This document shows, piece by piece, positions 22,501-29,899 of a stretch of 29,899 bases of DNA; positions within the stretch are counted from its first letter, which is position 1; each line of letters starts with the position of its first letter. The notes beneath the pieces are model-generated. The model did no database searches. It was not told the origin of the DNA and saw nothing but the letters and a program-made list of their open reading frames with translations. Both the position numbers and the translations under genes were made by a program. This DNA comes from Didymodactylos carnosus (taxonomy: Eukaryota > Rotifera > Eurotatoria > Philodinida > Philodinidae), in the NCBI GenBank assembly GCA_905250885.1, contig CAJNOQ010001619.1, positions 1-29,899 on the forward strand. The letters are read 5' to 3'.

Positions 22501-23516
22501 AGTAAGAATGAAATATATCGCAAATACTGGATTAACTCATAAAATCACGAAAGATAAACAAAAAGAATGACTGTTGAGCTCATTAGTTCAGGAATTGCAA
22601 GAATAAGGTGTATTGAGACGCAAGAGTAATTGTCAGAAACTAAAATGTCTTTAAAAGAACTTTACTTTTCACTATTGGTCTCGATCAGTGTGATAGCGTA
22701 TGTTTTTTCCAACTGTAATTTGTTTTCTTAATTTAATTAACGACGACTTACTTTGGTTTTACTTTCTTCTGTGCCTTTTGATATTTTTTCCTTTTGTTCT
22801 TCAGTTGCTGCTGCGTTTTTTATTCCACCGCCAAACTGCAGGACCAACGAACTGATAGTTGTATTTGACTCAGGCACTGTGTTCTTCTCATCAGCGACTT
22901 GGTTCTTTTCTGAACTTTCATTTTCGGCTTTTGAACTGTTTGTTGTTGATTCGTTACTTGTTTTCGTTTCATCAGCAGGTTTCTTTTTTTCAGAATTTTC
23001 ATCTTCGGCTTTCGAATTTGTTGTTGATAATTCAGTACTTGTTGCCACTTTATCACTATTATCTGTTTTCGCTTCTACATCGGATGACGAGGTTGTCGAT
23101 GGTTGTTCTTGCTTTGTTGAAGAAGTGTTTTCAACAACATTTCGTTTATCTGATGTGGTGTTGTTATCCTCTCCATTAGTCGTTTTCGGTTTAGAATCAG
23201 TTGATGGTGCTTTTTGACTTGCGTTAACATCTTGTTGATCAGAATCACCACCACTAGTCGATGTTTTATTTTTAGCTTCACTTATATTATTATCTGATGA
23301 AGTATCGCTCTGTAACGATGATGTTGTCGTCGATGTTTTTTTAGGCTTTTCAGCATCATCTATTTTTCCATTAACGTGTCTTGTTTCTTTGTTGTCTCCG
23401 GCATTAGTATTCGTACCATCCGGTGTATGAGAATTATGAAATTTTGTTGATAAATTATTATCGCCCGGAAGGTCAGTAGAAGCCAACTGTTGTTCTGTTT
23501 CGCTGACTGACTGCAT
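19519..23516 (-). CDS. Disordered, SPKK-rich, probably nuclear protein
   Basis: Three exons (22752-23516, 22215-22446 and 19519-19973) join in phase (765, 232 and 455 nt) into 483 residues. I do not recognise the family. Exon 1 is almost wholly Ser, Thr, Asn, Asp, Glu and Lys with loose repeats such as SKAEDENSEKKKPADE and SKAENESSEKNQVADE, plus one ordered-looking patch, ISSLVLQFGGGIKNAAA. Exon 2 has basic clusters (TRQSKRKKP, PKRSRQAK) like nuclear localisation signals. Exon 3 has an acidic stretch (NQSDDEDDEYNQ) and then three SPKK motifs (PSPKKRGAS, SSPKKQPKP, PSPKKATNA), known from histone tails as minor-groove contacts, and ends LRPRK. A chromatin-associated role is inferred from this composition. 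The second intron (2241 bp) contains a mariner. ATG 23516 is the first in-frame start; a further upstream exon cannot be excluded. Confidence 0.8.
20224..21456 (-). mobile_element. Mariner transposon, inactive, in an intron
   Basis: A 1233-bp element, a normal mariner length. It has roughly 30-bp imperfect inverted ends (AGGTTGGCAAGAAAGTTTTT on the left, AGGTTGGTAACAAAGTCTTT reading inward on the right) and a TA on each side (20222-20223 and 21457-21458). It sits in the second intron of the SPKK-protein gene, with its transposase on the same minus strand as the host gene. Confidence 0.93.
20295..21300 (-). pseudogene. Mariner transposase, broken
   Basis: D,D34D-type transposase remains, read on minus from an ATG at 21300. 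The start, MKISPREL then a stop then LLFHEFCLGRKATEAT, is followed by frameshifted helix-turn-helix sequence. The middle piece (20780-20965) has VWIPHDLSPHQLQHRVDAC and ITGNEKWVLY, where the first catalytic Asp of GDEKW is Asn. After another frameshift come FMLSVW, a stop, then TADLYCQQLDRVAAKL. The last piece (20295 to about 20640) has HDNARPHIAKSTPE and PPYSPDLAPTDYHLFRSL, keeping the other two Asp at the D34D spacing, and ends GAYIVES. Stops, frameshifts and the lost Asp make it non-functional. Confidence 0.93.
21459..22214 (-). other. Rest of the SPKK-protein gene's second intron
   Basis: About 750 bp of intron to the right of the mariner. It holds no recognisable element. The donor on minus, GTAAGTC at 22214 downwards, is strong. 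Confidence 0.6.
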
Positions 23517-25990
23517 GAATTATGTAGCTTTAGTGAGAAACAAAGAGATTAGGACAGAATATGACTTAATATGTTTGATAAATCTAAAACGGAAAGAAAA
23601 ATTAATAAATTTAATCACTGAAAATGTTTATATAGTTTTTAAGATACAATGAATTTGAATAGGATCACATTAAAACATTTAAATAAAAGTTCACTTTGCA
23701 ACTCAAACTTCTTCCTCTCTTTCAGTGAACAGGATTGTATTCACTCGTTCACTTCCGTCGATTCGCACATTGCTGAAATAGAACAAATAATTTATACATC
23801 TCCAAAGCAAACGCTTGAGTGAGTAGCTGCTTCCAATGAGCACCTACTGAAATAACCACTAAAGTTCAAACAGATAAAATCACACTGTTTACAGATCAGA
23901 TCATGTATACGAATTCATGATATCCTACTTTACAATTTCAATAATCCCTAAAGGATCGGTACCGGTTAATGGAAAACTTCTGAGCAGATTGGTAACAATA
24001 TTAAAAAACCATATATACTTATACACAGGAAATAAACAGCTTAAGAACGAACAAAAGAAAACTTATTTATTTTAAACATAAAAATGTTATCGTTATTTTC
24101 TAGTTAATGTACTAATTCCGATAATCTAGGAATGGCGCTCGATAATTGTTTTACTACACTAATGAGATTACAATCTAGGAAAAGGAGAGAAAAAACTGAT
24201 TAAAGTACTGACTTAGTTGAAAAAATCCAGTTAGGTCGAATAAATAAGCTACATTCACATTGTCATAAATTAACAAAAAAACCATTTTAAACTCCATATA
24301 ACTTGTGTCTCTAAAGTCCATATTGTACATATTTTTTGAAAAGTTTGAAAAAAGTTTTGAATTAGAAAGAATAAGAACGTTGGATTAATTTATTTGAATT
24401 TTTTTGTATTAATTTCAACCTTAAAAAGAAGAGATTTAACAACTAAATAAAGAAGAGGTCGCACTTACTCGATATAATTTTGGTTTGTTCAAAAGAAAGA
24501 CATTTTTTTGTCGTTTTCTGATTGGTCGAGTTGTCTATTTACTTTTAAGGTTAACCTACATCGATGAGTTGACGCAGCTTAGCTTGACCTGATCATTAAT
24601 CAGTCAGAGACTACGCACCCCCTCAAAATCATATGACTAGCTTAGTTAATACGAATCCTACCCAATGAACATCTAACTATAGTTTTTCGACAGGTACTGT
24701 CGTGAATGCGCCAAATTTGCATTTTTGAGAGAAGTAGAATAATGTAGAACATCCTGTAAGAGAAGTATTTTAAGAGCAGTAGCTACTTGAAGTATGTCAA
24801 AGTAGCGACACTAGAGAGTTCTGTACTATTAGAACAATGAGGATAGATATTGAAATATTAGATCTGTGTTAATCAACAAAAGTGTTTGTTATAGCATTAG
24901 ACTATTGAGAAGGCACGAATTCTTTTGAAGTTTATTTTGTACAATGAGGGAGGTTCTTGTCAAACTGAGACCAAACAAAAAAATGGCTAAACGTTTTTTG
25001 TAAATATAGCTCATTGTTCTGTTTGTGCTGCCAAGTTTCATATCATCGAAATGAAGTATATGTCATACAATGCGCCGGATACCGCGATGGTATTATACCA
25101 GTAGTGTTGTCAAATGTGTTGATAAAGAGACAGTTATTCAAAATCTTCGTAGTTGTATGTAGGTAGAAGAAAAATCTCTTTGTATGTTAACTACAAAGAA
25201 AGAATTTACTGGAAATTCTCGTCAGCGTTTCGGTGAAAAAACATTTTAAAGACGTTTCTGTTAAGGAGGAAATAAAGGTTTTCAGAAAAAACTACTTTAT
25301 TCGAATAATCGATCTAGAAGAGTTTTATGAGAAAAAGTTTCAATGGATATTTTTTTTTCGATCCAAAACTTATCGTGTTCTACATGATTCGATGAGGCTA
25401 TCAATAGCCAATTTCGGATATATTATTGGTTTTAATAAAAAAAACGTTTTGAGCTGAGGCAAAGTAGAAAAGAAATTATGTGAAAAGCTTTTCAAAAACC
25501 TTCTGTATGGTCCAGACAAAAAGGTGCATGGGCTCAGTAGAAGTGGAAGAGTGCATCGACAAATTCTGAGTCATAAACGTTGCAATGAAAAATAGTGAAA
25601 TCTTATTCTGCTGATGGTTATATTATTTTTGGAAAATCTACCAGAGTGATAAATGATTTTTTTCATCTACCCAGGTCAATGATTCACGACCGTATACTAT
25701 AGTATTTTGTCGTATTTTGACGTAAACCCGAGCAATAGGGCTGTCCATAGATCTTTCTGAAAGTCTGGTAGAAGAATTCTCAAATATGATTCATGCCATT
25801 ATTAAGTTCTTAAACAACACATAAGAGATTAGAGATTCGTTGTACTATATTTAATTATAAAGCCAGATGACTCGTTTATATTAAACTAAATAATAATATA
25901 CTTTTTTCAAACATTTTCTTGAATAAAAAAATGGATTCGTTAATAGATTCTGAATAAAGTCTTCCACAATCTCTAGTTCTTGTCTAACAA
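23517..25990. other. Gene-free stretch, left part
   Basis: About 2.5 kb upstream of the SPKK-protein gene and presumably including its promoter. A 74-codon plus-strand frame at 25233-25457 with Phe/Lys-rich content shows no family signs. No inverted termini, RNA genes or exons could be recognised. Confidence 0.4.
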
Positions 25991-25999
25991 TATTATTAA

Positions 26000-26667
26000 C
26001 CCTTTAAAGCCCAATGTCCATTCAAATGGACATCGACATTATCATTATAACAAACTGAGGAAGCATTGTTTAAAAAAACTAATCATATATTGGTTGTAGA
26101 GAATTAAATTGGCTATCGAATGGTAAAAAAAATTTTGTTATGCTAGCTGAAATATTTAAATTTTAAAATGAAGAATATTTTCGAAAGAATTAAATTTTTT
26201 AATTTAATCTTTTAGGTACTTTAGGAAAAGGTTTTCATTGAACAACTGTTCAGAAATATGTAGAGAATTGTACTCTTTCTAATTATGTTAGCTGAAGAAA
26301 TTGTTGTTTAAACTGTTGGGCTGCTGATGGTGCAAAATGAAAGATCACATTTTGCTGGGATTTTGGGCTCGTTTTCTTAGTCATTCTGGATTTTCTTCAG
26401 CATCCGAGCTCATTTTCTGTCTTAACTTCCTCAGTCTTAATGGTCTAAACTTAGATATGTTTGATCTTTGGTTTCTAACGAGCATTTTGGAAAAAGTAAG
26501 TTTTTTCAAATTTTGATCTTAAATTTTTATTTTATTAAAATCTAACTTTTTTAAAAATGAAAAACAATTTTTTCGAGCGTGAGAAAATCATATCGAGGTC
26601 TCATACGTTTCATTTTCATACGTGATTGACCCAAAACTAAGCATTAAAGCCTTGGGGACTTAAAGAG
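26000..26667. mobile_element. piggyBac-like MITE with TTAA duplication
   Basis: The ends are CCCTTTAAAGCCC on the left and, reading inward from the right, CTCTTTAAGTCCC (10 of 13 match). TTAA flanks both sides at 25996-25999 and 26668-26671. A perfect subterminal hairpin TGTCCATTCAAATGGACA follows the left end, as often seen in piggyBac-type termini. The 668 bp have no coding capacity. Confidence 0.65.
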
Positions 26668-26785
26668 TTAATAATTAAGCAGATAGTATCATAATTAATA
26701 AAAAAGCTCTTTCAGTTATTGTATAAAGTTTATAATTAGTTACTTATTTATGTAGGGAGAAACTTGTCACTGTTGTTCGTTATTT
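26657..26785 (+). repeat. 129-bp direct repeat, copy A
   Basis: Matches 27367-27495 over its whole length without a gap, with only a handful of substitutions by eye. It begins GACTTAAAGAGTTAA inside the right end of the piggyBac-like MITE and ends TTGTTCGTTATTT. Confidence 0.9.
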
Positions 26786-27366
26786 GCAGGACTCTGTTTA
26801 GCATCTGTCGGCAAATGGTAACGAATGACGTTACTTTTTCGCAGATCAATTCATTCGATATTACTTTTTGGAAGCGTCACAAATGAATTAAAATTTAGAT
26901 CATCAACCATTCTGAGTCTGATGGTGATGTTTATTGTAAAAAATACTAGTAAAACCCACTTATATTCCTGTCGAAGTCGTGTCAGAATTATATCTTAAAT
27001 GCAGTTTAATCTGCTTCTTTTAAAAAAAGCAAAAACAAAAACCACTTGCGAGCTACCAGTAATGTAGAAAAATCAAAATGCAATTAATAATAAGTCAAAT
27101 ATTATGTTCGCACGACATTTGTCTCAGTAACGTGATTTTCTACGCTCATTATCAACTGAAAATCTAGTGCAATTAATTACTCAAATAATATCTTATAGTT
27201 GATTTGAGTCTTATTGTAGTATAATCTTCATCTAGACCGTATGTTGATCGAATGTTTTGAAAGACACCTTCGGTTTTCTTACCCTGACATCAATTATCTC
27301 ATCATCAAGTCATAATAAAACAGTGAAAAGATGGTTCCTACCTGCTGTTTTTGAAACAGCAGTTTC

Positions 27367-27495
27367 GACTTAAAGCGTTAATGATTAAGCGAATAGTATC
27401 ATAATTAATAAAAAAGCTCTTTCAGTTATTGTACAAAGTTTGTAATTAGTTACTTATTTATGTAGGAAGAAACTTGTCACTGTTGTTCGTTATTT
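27367..27495 (+). repeat. 129-bp direct repeat, copy B
   Basis: Second copy, offset exactly 710 bp from copy A. It is preceded by a perfect hairpin (9-bp arms, 27342-27350 and 27354-27362). Confidence 0.9.
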
Positions 27496-28332
27496 CAGTT
27501 ATTTCGTTATCACAAAATTTGTATATGTCCATCAAAAATAGCTTTTTATTGAGCTTATTTTAATTTTGTATTAAAGAAAAATCAATGCACATCGCAACCC
27601 AGATTTCTGAACTTTAGAAGATTCTTTTTTTCTGAATGCAATGAGCAAAATACGCTAAATTCTGGTCGTTTACCCAATTTCAGGAAATTATATAGTTCTT
27701 AAGTCATAATACTTTGTTGAAACTGAGGTCAGCCTATACCACAAGAAAGAGCACTCTGAATTATACAAAAAAAGGTTGCCTCATCGAGTTGTTTCATTTG
27801 AAAAATTCTAGAAACCATTGAAGTCTTTTTTAAGAAAGTTGCTTTTGAAAAAAGTTCAAATGCAAGCGATGAAAACTAAAAGAGATATTGACGAGATACT
27901 GAAACCGCCATTTACTCTGGATCACTCGATATAATCGACTTTGATACTACATAAATTTATTATAAAAATGGACAGTAATCAAGTTATGTTGTTAAAGAAT
28001 TGATTTTATGTGCAATACATTAAATCTATTGCAATCTATCACAAATGCCAAATTGTATATTGGGTAACCAAACGCGTACGTTGCTCATATTTTTCCCTTG
28101 AAAGATGTGACCAAAGACAATCCGTTTTATTAAGTTTATAATTATGCGGCACTTTAAAAAAAAAACGTTTACATGCTAGAAGCTATCAAACAGACATAAC
28201 AGTGTACATAAAAGAAAAATGTAACAAATAAAATTACAACAACAAGAAAGAACAAATTATGTCATGTTTAGGTTCTGTCGATAGATAATATCGTTCATTC
28301 TCTTTAAACATGGTATTTTTGTCAATGATTTA
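27496..28332. other. Gene-free stretch before the CaaX-protein gene's stop
   Basis: About 840 bp; the right part should be the 3' UTR of the minus-strand gene that follows. Nothing else was recognised. Confidence 0.4.
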
Positions 28333-29899
28333 TTACATGACTGAACAACGATGATTTTTTCTCTGCGTTTTTTCACCACCATTAATCAAATGTTGTTTTC
28401 GTCTATAAAATACTTTTGATATATCGTGCAATAGTGATGATGATCTTGAGGATTTAATATGAAAATCTGAATAAAAATAATCTGTGATTAAATGATTATT
28501 ATCCAAATGATTTTGTAATATTGCTGAGTTAATATCTTGTGTTCCATCATTATCATCTGTTTGTGTAATGATACATTTGTCAATTTGTTCTTCGGTTGCG
28601 TATATATTATCCTTTGCTTGATTACGATTTGGTTGAAATGTAACTGGCAATGGGTTAGTTAAACCACAATGTAAAAAATTAAACATTGATACGGGACGAA
28701 TTTTATCTTTTCGTATTTGTTGTTGTCGCTGTTGTACATCAATAATTGGATTACAAAAACTGAAACTACGTGATTGTTGTTCACTTTTTAGACGTAAACT
28801 TGGCTGAAATTGGGAGAGTGTTGTCACTTCTGGATCAGTCGAAATATCTTCTGTTTGCTGTTTTGTTATAGCCATATCTTTTCGCATTGGTGTAGCATAC
28901 TCAGGTTTTTCAGTTGACAATCGAGTTTCACTTAATCGTTCTGTTTTCCAACCAGTTTCATTTTTTATTCTTAAGTAATCCATTAACGTGTTTTCATCAT
29001 TTTCTTGATGAGATGAATCTGTCTCATCGGATGCGGATGATTTACTTTGTGTTGTATGATTATCAACCGGATTCTCATAGATTTCAGATGATGTTTGATT
29101 AGAATCATTTTGTGTTTTAATATTAAATGAGTTTTTTATGGCAGGCTGAAAATAGTAAAATTCTACATTATTTGATTGTCAAATAACAAATAGACTCAAA
29201 CTGATACAAAATATGCTTAAAGACTACGTTGTTATTCAAATGCAAATATATGTGTATGATATACTCACATCTGCAATTTAAAAACAAGAACAAACCAAAT
29301 GGTATATTTAGCACTCACATTATTTGTTAAATCTGAATTATGCACTACACAGATTTCTTTAATATTTTTAACCACCTTTTTTGTATTAATTGGTTTCAAT
29401 TGAACTGTTCGCAATAAATCGGCAAATGTTGGTGGTGGCGATGGTGATGGTGTAATTTCTTTATTGATTGATTTGGTTTTTTGATTGATTGGACAATAGG
29501 GTGTTTTTCGTCGGCAAATCATACTTGGGGGAACGTAACTCAATTCTTGATTTGGTTGTTGAGCACGTATTCGACTAAACTCTTTATCTAATTCATTGGC
29601 AATTGATGATTTTTTAAGACAATGTCTATTATATTCTTTGCTCAAAAGAAATGGTGGTGCATGCGGTATTGTAGCACAACTTTTTAATGGAATTTTTCTT
29701 GAATTTTGTTTCATTGTTTTAATTAGATGACGTATTTCTGATCGTTCCATGCTTGTAAAACTTGATTGACTATTGTTACATATTGATGGTGATGAATAAT
29801 GACTATTGGTACCTGAACATAAACTATCTAAACTTAAATTACGTTGAACTGATCGCTTATGATAATGATCAGATTCTTGAGAAGTAGGGTGAACGTGAT
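28333..29899 (-). CDS. Unrecognised protein with C-terminal CaaX box (5' end outside window)
   Basis: Two exons are visible, 29319-29899 (open to the window edge) and 28333-29145, joined in phase 0 by a 173-bp GT..AG intron. They give at least 463 residues. The protein is Ser/Asn/Gln-rich and largely disordered. A basic, possibly helical segment, MERSEIRHLIKTMKQNSRK, begins near 29750, and a Pro run leads into PPPTFADLLRTVQLKP near 29390-29440, which looks like a short binding motif. The C terminus is basic (FYRRKQHL, KTQRKNHR) and ends in CSVM, a textbook CaaX box. By family rules this predicts farnesylation and membrane anchoring with the polybasic stretch as a second signal. I cannot name the family. 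A cytoskeletal or signalling adaptor is a guess from composition only. Confidence 0.8.

Noticed and set aside
19505..23217. Plus-strand and alternative-frame open frames across the SPKK-protein gene
   Set aside because: They are by-products of the Ser/Thr/Lys-rich codon pattern on the other strand or in another frame.
25233..25457. Plus-strand frame of 74 codons (KKHFKDVSVKEEIKVFRKNY)
   Set aside because: No homologous motif, no neighbouring exons and no start context beyond an ATG.
1..29899. CRISPR arrays, tRNA or rRNA genes, bacterial operons
   Set aside because: No spaced identical repeats, cloverleaf or rRNA-like sequence was recognised, and all genes are spliced.

Overview
The window is animal nuclear DNA. 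All six protein genes are split by spliceosomal introns, mostly 54-65 bp with GT..AG ends and a TTTAG-type acceptor. The sequence is roughly two-thirds A+T by eye, and the products are animal-type (UFM1 E1 enzyme UBA5, DCPS, mitochondrial ribosomal protein L19, CDIPT). Small introns, Ser/Asn/Thr-rich proteins and a varied set of decayed transposons suggest a small-bodied invertebrate. A bdelloid rotifer is my best guess, by impression only; no marker in the window proves it.

Left third (1-11222), compact housekeeping genes. The 3' part of UBA5 lies on + (250-1650). It converges on a two-exon minus-strand gene for an unrecognised, probably mitochondrial protein (2073-3595). Then, all on minus, come DCPS (5097-6972), MRPL19 (7277-8785) and CDIPT (10260-11222). 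Exon phases add up for every one of these models. They serve UFMylation, mRNA cap turnover, mitochondrial translation and phosphatidylinositol synthesis, and they show no operon-like link.

Middle (about 12450-17740), transposon graveyard. A decayed APE-type LINE on minus has lost a catalytic Asp of its reverse transcriptase. It was interrupted by two further elements whose removal restores the LINE sequence: a 983-bp element with a very long inverted repeat (target duplication TATTC) and an 880-bp TA-flanked MITE. A third, about 207-bp MITE with TTAGG-like repeats sits in a LINE endonuclease-like fragment in the opposite orientation, which looks like a 5' inversion (twin priming).

Right part (19519-29899). 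A gene for a disordered, SPKK-rich nuclear-type protein (19519-23516, minus) carries a dead mariner in its second intron. A 4.8-kb gene-free stretch follows, holding a piggyBac-like MITE and a pair of 129-bp direct repeats exactly 710 bp apart. The window closes with the 3' part of a minus-strand gene for an unrecognised protein ending in a polybasic region and a CaaX box. I found no RNA genes, CRISPR arrays or prokaryotic features.
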